Positions 6,127 to 12,091 of a DNA stretch of 12,091 nt are shown here, piece by piece. The position numbers and the translations under genes are program-made. Within the stretch, counting starts at the first letter, position 1; every line of letters begins with the position of its first letter. Location of the stretch: the NCBI GenBank assembly GCA_017743585.1, contig JAGHYP010000055.1, positions 1-12,091 of the forward strand, read 5' to 3'. The notes under the pieces are model-generated. The model searched no databases, had not been told where the DNA came from, and saw only the letters and a program-made list of their open reading frames with translations. This DNA is from Chloroflexota bacterium. Its GTDB lineage: Bacteria > Chloroflexota > Anaerolineae > Aggregatilineales > UBA2796.

Positions 6127-8259
6127 TCAGCGCGTCGGCACGACGACGACCTCAAAGCTGCCCGTTGTGCCGCCTGTCAGCGCGCCAAAGCGCGTGGCGA
6201 TGATGGTATAGCGCCCGCTGGCAGGGATGACGGCGTCAATCTGCGAATTGATGTTGTTTGGCGACGCGTCATCGTTGAAGGCGAGCTGGACGCCGCTCGG
6301 ATCGAGCAGATAGAGCGCAGGATCGAGCGTGCCGCGCGTCGTGCGCATGGCGATCCGCACCCGGTCGCCTCCGCGCGCTCGGAAAGTGTAGACCGTGAAC
6401 GGCGCCGCGTCATCAATGTCGCCAAAGCTTGGTCGTCCGTAGACCAGCGCCTCAGCTGTGTCGGCGCGGGCGCGCACGTCGCCGACGTCGCGCAGCGCCT
6501 CTTTGAAGAATACCGCGCCGCGCCCCGCGCTGACCGTGCCATCTGGCGCGATGGTGAACGTGGTCACATACAGCCGCCCGTTCAGATCAGGCTGCTCTCG
6601 CACGCTCAGCACCTGCTGACCGCGCACGTTCACGTTCAGCGCGTAAGTCGGCAACAAAGTCTCGCCACACAGGTCGCGCAGCCAGACCTGAACTTCGTAA
6701 GTGCCTGCCACCAGCCGATCCGCTTGCCAGACGGCATACGTGATCGGCGTGCTGGTCGGATTGTTGCAGTTCAGGTTGTCTTGACGCACCAGAATACCGC
6801 CGCTTGGAACTCTCCTGTTATCGGAGAATAGCGAGCGATTCTCAGGGTCGCGGATCAGCAGGCGCACATCGGCGCGATTGTCCCACGTCAGGCTGATACT
6901 TAGCGCGCCGACGGGCAAGCCCGCCAAGCCGGCGCCGCCAATTGCCTCAGTTGGCGCGCCGATAGGCGTGCTGAGCGGCGCGACAGGCGTCTGTGGAATG
7001 GCGAGCGCGCCCGTGCCGCTCAGGATCAGCTCATAGTTGCCTTCCGTGCCGCCAATGTTCTTGCCGAAGCGCGTGGCGATGATCAGATACGTGCCGCTGA
7101 CCGGCAAAGGCTGACTGGCGATCAAGGCGTTGCGCGTCTCGTTGCTCGCGTCATCGTTGGATGCCAGCACGGCGCGATCGGGGCCGAGCAAGATCAGCTG
7201 TGGGTCGAGGCTGCCGCCCTCTATCGCGTTCATCGCAATGCTGACGACCTGCCCTGCGGCGCCTTCGAAGCTCCACACATCCGCTTGATTGTTGCGATCA
7301 ATGCGGCCGCGAACGGTAGTGCGCCCGCCTAGCGGCCGCGGCGCGCTGATCTGCGCTGCGAAAGGCGTCAGGTTGAGCAAGAGCGGATTAGCGCCGCCTT
7401 GCTGCACACTGACCGCCTCGGGCGACTCTAGGATGAAGCTGGCGACGTATTGCTCATTCAAGTTCAGCCGCCCCTGAATCGGCGGCTGCGCGCGCCCGTT
7501 GACCGTGACTGTGACCGTGAAATCCACAGGCGCGGGCGGCTGGCGGCAAGCGCGGTTGTAATAGACCAGAATCTCATAGCTGCCAGCAGGCACACGACCC
7601 GGCGCCCAGCGAATGATCTCAGTCGGGTTCCTGACCGTGTTGGTGCAGCCGCCGTTGACGTTCGCCAGCAAAGTCGCGCCGCCTGCCGCTGTGTTGTTGA
7701 AGAAGACTGTGTTGCCAACAGGATCGCGCACTTCGAGGTCGAGGTCGTCAATGGTTGTCCAGCTGAGCGCCACGCTCATGCTGTTGAGCGCAATCGGCGC
7801 CAAGGTTGGCGCAGGCCTCGGCGCCGCCAAGCCGCCCGCGCTGAGCGTGAGCGCGAATTGCCCTGAGATATCGCCTTGCGCGCCGCTGCTGCGCAAGACG
7901 GTCACGTAGTAGATGCCGCGTGGCAAGCTCAGGTCGCTCAAGCTGACCTCAGCGCCGCTCAGGTTCGCGGTTTGCGCCAAGGGCTGCCCGCTTGCATCGG
8001 TCAGCGTGAGCGCGAGCGTCAACGCGGGCGTGCTGCTGACGGCGATCAGCGTCACAGGCGCGCTATCCGCGATCTCGAATGTGTAAGTCTGTGCGAAGGT
8101 CTGTTGATTGAGCGTGCCTATCACGGTCTGACCGATGTTCAAGCGGCGCGGCGCGCCATCTTGCGCCATCGCCGCGCCGAGCGAGGCAAAGACCAGCAGC
8201 GCTGCCGAGCTGAACGCCAAAAAGAGCCGCGCCCGGCGTATCAAGAGCCGTTTTCCCAA
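6127..8259 (-). CDS. Secreted protein with duplicated DUF2135-like and PPC beta-sandwich domains
   Basis: From a TTG at 8259 this encodes 710 residues. A textbook signal peptide (basic KRLLIRRAR, a hydrophobic core, then AMA before Gln33) predicts Sec export. It has no lipobox Cys and no other membrane helix, so it is probably released or wall-bound. Domains: an N-terminal PPC-like domain (about 40-142); a DUF2135/YfaP-like domain (160-253; ALSWTTIDDLDLEVRDPVG); a PPC domain (312-414; LDPQLILLGPDRAVLASNDD, then ATRFG); a Pro-rich linker; a second DUF2135-like domain (451-554); and a final PPC domain (595-708; LDPALYLL, FNDDAS, ATRFG). The only four cysteines sit at 205/238 and 498/531, with identical 33-residue spacing, which suggests one disulfide per DUF2135-like domain. 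No protease or other catalytic domain is present, so it is probably an adhesive or binding surface protein. An upstream in-frame TTG at 8310 lacks an SD and would spoil the signal peptide. Confidence 0.9.
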   Translation of the reverse strand: MGKRLLIRRARLFLAFSSAALLVFASLGAAMAQDGAPRRLNIGQTVIGTLNQQTFAQTYTFEIADSAPVTLIAVSSTPALTLALTLTDASGQPLAQTANLSGAEVSLSDLSLPRGIYYVTVLRSSGAQGDISGQFALTLSAGGLAAPRPAPTLAPIALNSMSVALSWTTIDDLDLEVRDPVGNTVFFNNTAAGGATLLANVNGGCTNTVRNPTEIIRWAPGRVPAGSYEILVYYNRACRQPPAPVDFTVTVTVNGRAQPPIQGRLNLNEQYVASFILESPEAVSVQQGGANPLLLNLTPFAAQISAPRPLGGRTTVRGRIDRNNQADVWSFEGAAGQVVSIAMNAIEGGSLDPQLILLGPDRAVLASNDDASNETRNALIASQPLPVSGTYLIIATRFGKNIGGTEGNYELILSGTGALAIPQTPVAPLSTPIGAPTEAIGGAGLAGLPVGALSISLTWDNRADVRLLIRDPENRSLFSDNRRVPSGGILVRQDNLNCNNPTSTPITYAVWQADRLVAGTYEVQVWLRDLCGETLLPTYALNVNVRGQQVLSVREQPDLNGRLYVTTFTIAPDGTVSAGRGAVFFKEALRDVGDVRARADTAEALVYGRPSFGDIDDAAPFTVYTFRARGGDRVRIAMRTTRGTLDPALYLLDPSGVQLAFNDDASPNNINSQIDAVIPASGRYTIIATRFGALTGGTTGSFEVVVVPTR

Positions 8260-8266
8260 TTGCAGA

Positions 8267-8275
8267 TTCCTCCTC
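8267..8275 (-). promoter_or_regulatory. Strong Shine-Dalgarno setting a TTG start
   Basis: GAGGAGGAA on the minus strand ends 7 nt before the TTG at 8259. It is the strongest SD in the window. It identifies TTG as the start of the secreted PPC gene and gives a clean signal peptide. Confidence 0.85.
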
Positions 8276-8302
8276 AAGTGTGCACTGCCGTGTGCGGCAT
8301 GC

Positions 8303-8332
8303 CAGCTCAACGAATTCCAGCTCGACGAATTC
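8303..8332. repeat. 15-bp tandem direct repeat, two copies
   Basis: CAGCTCAACGAATTC (8303-8317) is followed directly by CAGCTCGACGAATTC (8318-8332), with one mismatch. It lies in the divergent gap between the PPC gene and rsmE, overlapping a possible minus-strand -10 (TAGAAT, 8334-8329). It could be a tandem operator or a replication-slippage duplication. Confidence 0.7.
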
Positions 8333-8487
8333 TAGACTACAATAGACATTGTAACTGAACAGAAGTAGAATGCTAGGCGTGCGTGTGGCCCAGGCGCGGG
8401 CTGAGGCCCATGACCTCACAGTCTCTATGGCGCGCTGCGGCCGAAGTCAGCGCATCACAAGCTTAGCGTTTTGATGCGACTTCTGGT

Positions 8488-9225
8488 ATGCATCGCTTCT
8501 ACCTGCCATCACAGCAGTTGCGCGGCGAGTACGTCAGCCTGCCTGAGCCGCTCGCGCACCAAGTGCGCAACGTGCTGCGCATGCGCATCGGCGATGTGTT
8601 CACGATCTTTGACGGCGAAGGCACGGAATACGACGCTGAGATCGCGGCTATCCATCACGGTAGCGTGACCGCGCGGCTTGGCGATCCGCGACCATGCGTC
8701 GGCGAGCCGCGCCTGCACCTGACGCTCTTCCACAGCCTGCTCAAGAAAGATCGGTTTGAGTGGGCGTTGGAGAAAGGCACTGAGCTGGGCGTCAGCCGTT
8801 TTGTGCCGATGCGCACGGCGCGCGTCATCGCCGATGGCGTCAGCGCGATCAAGCGCGCGCGCTGGCAGCGCGTGGTGATCGAAGCGGCGGAGCTGGCGGG
8901 GCGCGGCATCCTGCCGCTCATTGACGAGGTCCACACGCTGCCGCAAGCGCTTGTGCGCCTCAAGGAGTTCGATCTGGCGCTCTTCGCTTGGGAAGAAGCG
9001 AGTGGCTACAGCCTGCGCGACGCTGTGCGCGATTATCGAGCTGCGCATGGCGACGCCGTGCCGCGCGTCGCGCTCTTCATCGGCGCTGAAGGCGGCTTCA
9101 CGCCTGAGGAAGCACAAGCGGCGCGCGCTGCAGGTTGCAAGATCATCACGCTCGGCGAGCGCGTGATGCGCGCCGAGACAGCCAGCCTTGCCGCAGTCGC
9201 TGCGCTGCTCTACGAATGGTCTTAA
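8488..9225 (+). CDS. rsmE: 16S rRNA (uracil-1498-N3)-methyltransferase RsmE
   Basis: The protein is 245 residues, the normal length for RsmE, the SPOUT-class enzyme that uses SAM to methylate N3 of U1498 of 16S rRNA in the small ribosomal subunit. The N-terminal PUA-like RNA-binding part starts with MHRFYLP and contains HQVRNVLRMRIGD (24-36). The catalytic trefoil-knot part has LLKKDRFEWALEKGTELGV (84-102), VVIEAAELAGRG (129-140), the SAM-loop strand FIGAEGGFTPEE (197-208) and LGERVMRAETA (222-232). Two positions differ from the common forms as I recall them: Ala200 where IGPEGG has Pro, and LGERVMRAETA in place of LGxRILRTETA. Neither removes the Arg/Glu/Thr-Ala core. The gene stands alone on the plus strand between two minus-strand genes and lacks a clear SD. 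Its stop overlaps that of the converging TPR gene. Confidence 0.96.
   Translation: MHRFYLPSQQLRGEYVSLPEPLAHQVRNVLRMRIGDVFTIFDGEGTEYDAEIAAIHHGSVTARLGDPRPCVGEPRLHLTLFHSLLKKDRFEWALEKGTELGVSRFVPMRTARVIADGVSAIKRARWQRVVIEAAELAGRGILPLIDEVHTLPQALVRLKEFDLALFAWEEASGYSLRDAVRDYRAAHGDAVPRVALFIGAEGGFTPEEAQAARAAGCKIITLGERVMRAETASLAAVAALLYEWS
9222..9225. other. Shared palindromic TTAA holding both stop codons of converging genes
   Basis: The rsmE TAA is 9223-9225 and the TPR-gene TAA (minus strand) is 9224-9222. The two converging genes overlap by the four bases of the palindrome TTAA, leaving no room for an intergenic terminator. Confidence 0.95.
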
Positions 9226-10415
9226 GCGCTCCGTTGCCGCTCGATGAGCGCTTTCACGCGCTCGACGATCTGCGCGCTGTGCGCTGTGCCGCGCGGCGAG
9301 CGCTGCACAGTCTCCAAGCCGCCCAGCAACAGCTCTAGCGCGCCTGCGCTCGGCGGACTCTCATACAGAAGCGCCACTTGCTCTTCTGCCTTATCGTATT
9401 CGCCCAGCGCCACGTGTGCCGTGAGCAGATCGAAGCGCGCCCAGTGATCGAACGGATCGCCATCCACGGCGCGCGCCGCAATGCGCGCCGATCTTCGGAA
9501 CATCTGATCTGCCTGCTCCAGCTTGCCCTGCCTCAAGTGGAGCAGGGCGAGGTTGTTGAGCGGATACGAGCTGTGCGGAGTGACACGCGAGGCTGCTTCA
9601 TAAGCGCGGACAGCGTCTTCGAGGCGGCCTTGCCGCCGATACAAGCCGCCCAGCGCGCCATAGAACGAAGCGCCGTTGATATCGCGCACCTGCGGATCGC
9701 GCGACAGCGCGTTGAGCAGATGCTGTTCAGCCTGCGCGTATAGCTGATTGCGCCGTTCAGGCTGCTGCTCGCGCTCTGCTTTCCGACGCAAAGCGTAGCC
9801 GAGCGCCGCCTCTGAGGGCGGGAACTCGCCGCCGCTGGCGCGCAGCAACTCAATAGCGCGCTCAAGGTCGCCTTTTTGCGTGTAGAGCTCGCCCAAGTAG
9901 TAACTGACGGCGCGATTGTTCGGATCGAGCTTGTGCGCCTCTTCAAATGTCTGCAGCGCTGCGTCATGGCTGTGAGCCAGCATCTGCTGCACGCCGATCT
10001 GCAGCAAGCTGGCGGCGCGCGTAGTATCCGCCCCGCGCCGCTCGATCTCGCGCAGCGTCCGCTCAGCATCTGCGCGCAACTGCTCCGCTCTCTCTAGCGC
10101 CTTGTTAGCGCGCCGCCAAAGAAACGCCACGACTGTCGCGCCGACTGTTGTAGCAAGTGTCAAGACAATACCGATGGCTTGGCCTGCTGACTCGAGGAAG
10201 CTAAGCATCCTCGAGACAGTCTCCAGCGTCTTCTGCGAATCCTGCGCGACGCTCTCGGCGCGCTGCAAGGCTTCCTGAGCGCGCTCTAGCACGCGCTCAG
10301 GCGAGATCGGCGTCGGCGTGCTGTCATCTTGCGCCAGCAAGATGGGCGTCGGCGCGGCGAGCAGCATCGCGAGCGCAAGCGCGAATACAACCAGTAGCGT
10401 GGTAGCACGACTCAA
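9222..10415 (-). CDS. Membrane-anchored TPR-repeat protein in the ftsQA operon
   Basis: From a TTG at 10415 this encodes 397 residues. An N-terminal hydrophobic segment (7-28, ending PILLAQ) acts as a signal peptide or first membrane helix. A short extracytoplasmic coiled coil (40-72) follows, then a membrane helix (80-99) closed by Arg101-Arg102, a second coil (103-127), and five or six TPR-like helical hairpins from about 134 to 350. Examples are the units near 134-167 (AALQTFEEAHKLDPNN) and 250-283 (RRQGRLEDAVRAYEAASRV). By the positive-inside rule the TPR array faces the cytoplasm, on the same side as FtsA. TPR arrays bind proteins, so a scaffold or assembly role is likely, but the partner is unknown. 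The start is fixed by GAGGTGA (10419-10425), located in the 12-bp gap after the ftsA stop, so the two are translationally close. The protein is not recognised as a named division factor. Confidence 0.88.
   Translation of the reverse strand: MSRATTLLVVFALALAMLLAAPTPILLAQDDSTPTPISPERVLERAQEALQRAESVAQDSQKTLETVSRMLSFLESAGQAIGIVLTLATTVGATVVAFLWRRANKALERAEQLRADAERTLREIERRGADTTRAASLLQIGVQQMLAHSHDAALQTFEEAHKLDPNNRAVSYYLGELYTQKGDLERAIELLRASGGEFPPSEAALGYALRRKAEREQQPERRNQLYAQAEQHLLNALSRDPQVRDINGASFYGALGGLYRRQGRLEDAVRAYEAASRVTPHSSYPLNNLALLHLRQGKLEQADQMFRRSARIAARAVDGDPFDHWARFDLLTAHVALGEYDKAEEQVALLYESPPSAGALELLLGGLETVQRSPRGTAHSAQIVERVKALIERQRSA
10191..10215. repeat. Perfect 8-bp inverted repeat inside the TPR gene
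   Basis: CTCGAGGA (10191-10198) and TCCTCGAG (10208-10215) flank a 9-nt loop. It lies within the codons just before the second membrane helix. It may form an mRNA hairpin. No terminator-type T-run follows, so it is probably incidental. Confidence 0.5.
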
Positions 10416-10418
10416 GGT

Positions 10419-10425
10419 TCACCTC
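10419..10425 (-). promoter_or_regulatory. Shine-Dalgarno setting the TTG start of the TPR gene
   Basis: GAGGTGA on the minus strand lies just after the ftsA stop (TAG, 10428-10430) and 3 nt before the TTG at 10415, with the GAGG core 6 nt away. It supports TTG as the true start and coupling to ftsA. Confidence 0.75.
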
Positions 10426-10427
10426 AG

Positions 10428-11717
10428 CTAGTTTTCATCCTCAGGCAACAAACGTTTCATCATGCCGCTGAAGAATTTGCCCCAGTTCAGCGCTCTGCGC
10501 CTGCCCGACGCGCCACGAGCGCCTTCGCGGCGCACGTGGAAGCCGCTATTGCGCGCCGCGCGCCCGCGCCGCTCATCTTCGCGCTCCATGATCAAGCCAA
10601 GCCGCAACAGGCCGACGCTCGTGCTATACGACGGATGCCGCAGCTGATCCGCCATGCCGCTGATGCGCTCAGGGCGCGCAATGCGCACAGGCATTTTCAG
10701 CACATCGGCGGCGATTTTCTTGATGCCGGGCAGTTGTGCGCTGCCGCCTGTCAGCACAGCGCCCGCGGAGAGCAGGCCATCGTAAGCGCTATACTTGATC
10801 TCGCGCAGCACCAGTTGGAATAGCTCTTCCACGCGCGGCTGAATGATCGCCGCCAGATCGGCGCGCAGCACGCGAGTCATGTGCTCCTCGCCGAAGGGCT
10901 GCACCACGAAGACATCCGACGGATCGACCGCGCTCGGATCGGCGTGCCCATACTCGATCTTGACCGCCTCGGCGATCTCATACGGCAGATGCAAGCCTTG
11001 TGCGATGTCGTTTGTGATGTGCCAACCGCCGACGCTGATCACGGCCGTGTGCCAGACCGTGCCTTCGATGAACACGGCCAGATCAGTCGTGCCGCCGCCG
11101 ATATCGATCACCAAAACGCCCATCTCGCGCTCAGCGTCGGTCAGCACCACTTCGCCTGAGGCGAGCGGATTCAAAATGAAGCGATCCACATAGACTCCCG
11201 CGCCTTCGACGCACTTCTGCAAGTTCCGCAGGCTGCTGCTGGCGGCCGTCACGATGTGCGCCTCGACCTCAAGGCGGAAGCCGTGCATGCCCAGCGGGCT
11301 GCGAATGCCGTCTTGCCCGTCTAGGGTGTAACTGCGCGGGATGATGTGCAGCACTTCGCGGTTGTGCGGCAAGGCGATGGCGCGCGCCGCTTCCATTGCG
11401 CGCTCCAGATCGGCGATCTGCACGCCGCGCGCGCTGCTGATGCCGACCACACCGCGCGAATTGCGCGAATCGATATGCGCGCCCGCCACGCTGACAAAGG
11501 CGCGCCCGATCTCATAACCGCTGCTGCGCTCCGCCTTGTGAACTGAAGCGGAAATGCGCGCCGTCAGCTCGCTCACATCGCTCACCACGCCTTTTCTCAT
11601 GCCGCGTGATGGCTCAACGCCCAAGCCGATCACGTGGATGTCGTCGGCGCGCACCTCGCCTACCAGCGTGCAAATCTTCGTCGTGCCGACGTCAATGCCG
11701 ACGACCAATTCGCCCAT
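10428..11717 (-). CDS. ftsA: Cell division protein FtsA
   Basis: The 429 residues match FtsA, the actin-like ATPase that tethers FtsZ filaments to the membrane and recruits later divisome proteins. ATP-fold motifs are phosphate-1 GIDVGTTK (7-14), phosphate-2 DIGGGTTD (205-212) and the adenosine motif LTGGSAQLPGI (322-332). The region near 84-160 corresponds to the 1C (SHS2) domain specific to FtsA (IIPRSYTLDG at 125-134). The C-terminus is typical: a variable linker (378-410), here unusually Arg-rich, and then the amphipathic membrane-targeting helix NWGKFFSGMMKRLL (411-424). It starts 17 bp after the ftsQ stop. A GAGGAA overlapping that stop is the only SD candidate and is rather far (13 nt) from the ATG. 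The TPR gene follows after 12 bp, and ftsZ is not the next gene here. Confidence 0.97.
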   Translation of the reverse strand: MGELVVGIDVGTTKICTLVGEVRADDIHVIGLGVEPSRGMRKGVVSDVSELTARISASVHKAERSSGYEIGRAFVSVAGAHIDSRNSRGVVGISSARGVQIADLERAMEAARAIALPHNREVLHIIPRSYTLDGQDGIRSPLGMHGFRLEVEAHIVTAASSSLRNLQKCVEGAGVYVDRFILNPLASGEVVLTDAEREMGVLVIDIGGGTTDLAVFIEGTVWHTAVISVGGWHITNDIAQGLHLPYEIAEAVKIEYGHADPSAVDPSDVFVVQPFGEEHMTRVLRADLAAIIQPRVEELFQLVLREIKYSAYDGLLSAGAVLTGGSAQLPGIKKIAADVLKMPVRIARPERISGMADQLRHPSYSTSVGLLRLGLIMEREDERRGRAARNSGFHVRREGARGASGRRRALNWGKFFSGMMKRLLPEDEN

Positions 11718-11734
11718 AGCTCGCTACGTGTTCC

Positions 11735-12091
11735 TCAGCGTGCCAAGCTGTAATACGGCGCATCAGGGTCGCTCACGTTTACCTCTAAGAAGCGCTTGCC
11801 GCGCCGCTCGTACACTTGCCGCACGATCTCATTATACACGGCAATCTTAGTCAGCATATCGCTACCGTCGCCAAACCAGAACATCCAACCGCGCCCGTCG
11901 CGATAGCCCAGCCCTTTGACCGAATCATACACCAACTCTTCCACGTTCGGATAGAGCGCCTTGAACTGCTGCACGCCGCTCACCGTCGCCGGATCGATGC
12001 AGCTGCCCGGCCCTAGCAGCTCGCCTGTGCCTTGCAGCGGGCATGCGCCGATGTTCAGCGCCCGCGAGGGCTTCTCGACCACCACGCGCGG
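11735..12091 (-). CDS. ftsQ: Cell division protein FtsQ/DivIB, C-terminal part only
   Basis: The frame is open from the right window edge to TGA at 11735, giving the last 118 residues. The N-terminal membrane helix and POTRA domain would lie outside the window. The visible part fits the extracytoplasmic beta domain of FtsQ, with ELVYDSVKGLGYRDGRGW, FWFGDGSDMLTKIAVYNEIV and a final VSDPDAPYY stretch. In divisomes FtsQ links to FtsB and FtsL to control septal wall synthesis. Position supports the call, because ftsQ directly precedes ftsA in many bacteria. Unusual is a Cys pair 13 residues apart (ACPLQGTG ... GSCIDP) near the start of the visible part, which could form a disulfide outside the membrane. 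A start codon cannot be assigned. Confidence 0.8.
   Translation of the reverse strand, partial: PRVVVEKPSRALNIGACPLQGTGELLGPGSCIDPATVSGVQQFKALYPNVEELVYDSVKGLGYRDGRGWMFWFGDGSDMLTKIAVYNEIVRQVYERRGKRFLEVNVSDPDAPYYSLAR

Larger units (their letters stand above)
8260..8487. promoter_or_regulatory. Divergent promoter region between the PPC gene and rsmE
   Basis: This 228-bp gap is the largest in the window and must hold promoters for both flanking genes. Besides the SD and the 15-bp tandem repeat, it has a perfect inverted repeat TACAAT-agac-ATTGTA (8337-8352), whose left arm is also a good -10 match on the plus strand, and TAGAAT (8334-8329) as a -10-like hexamer on the minus strand. No clear -35 was found for either. 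A small hairpin TGCCG-tgtg-CGGCA (8286-8299) falls in the probable 5' untranslated region of the PPC mRNA. The right half (8370-8487) is GC-rich; it holds a 34-codon ATG ORF with no good SD that I do not call as a gene. Confidence 0.5.

Noticed and set aside
8370..8474. 34-codon ATG ORF just upstream of rsmE, as a possible leader peptide
   Set aside because: There is no good SD, no run of regulatory codons and no attenuator-type hairpin with a T-run before rsmE. A short open frame is expected by chance in GC-rich DNA.

Overview
The window reads as a chromosomal segment of a GC-rich bacterium, most likely a member of the Chloroflexota (Anaerolineae-like). This is inferred from the style of the FtsQ C-terminus, the secreted PPC-domain protein and the strongly gcg/cgc-biased codon use. 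It cannot be proven from one window. Coding density is very high: nearly every base lies in one of ten genes, and the longest gap between genes is about 230 bp. Several genes start with TTG or GTG, and the Shine-Dalgarno (SD) sequence decides the start for two of them.

Layout. (1) 1-2701, minus strand: an apparent operon read right to left. It holds a 119-residue protein of unknown function (weak call), a class V PLP-dependent aminotransferase of the alanine/serine-glyoxylate type, and a UGT-like (GT1) glycosyltransferase that runs off the left edge. (2) 2785-6113, plus strand: a single-chain type IIG restriction-modification enzyme (nuclease, adenine methylase and specificity domain), followed by a small acidic protein of unknown function. 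(3) 6127-8259, minus strand: a secreted protein built from a tandem duplication of a DUF2135-like plus PPC beta-domain unit. (4) 8488-9225, plus strand: the 16S rRNA m3U1498 methyltransferase RsmE. (5) 9222-12091, minus strand: a cell-division operon, ftsQ (C-terminus only) - ftsA - a membrane-anchored TPR protein. The last gene occupies the place where ftsZ is usually found.

How the genes work together. FtsQ and FtsA belong to the divisome. The TPR gene is tightly coupled to ftsA: 12 bp lie between them and its SD sits in that gap. The R-M enzyme is self-contained and sits between unrelated housekeeping and envelope genes, as is common for accessory defence genes, but no mobile element, integrase, tRNA or terminal repeat was seen. 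No CRISPR array, rRNA, tRNA or insertion sequence was found. I see no clear case for a completely new system. The most interesting leads are the TPR gene in the ftsQA operon, the duplicated disulfide-bearing secreted protein, and the uncharacterised acidic protein behind the R-M gene.
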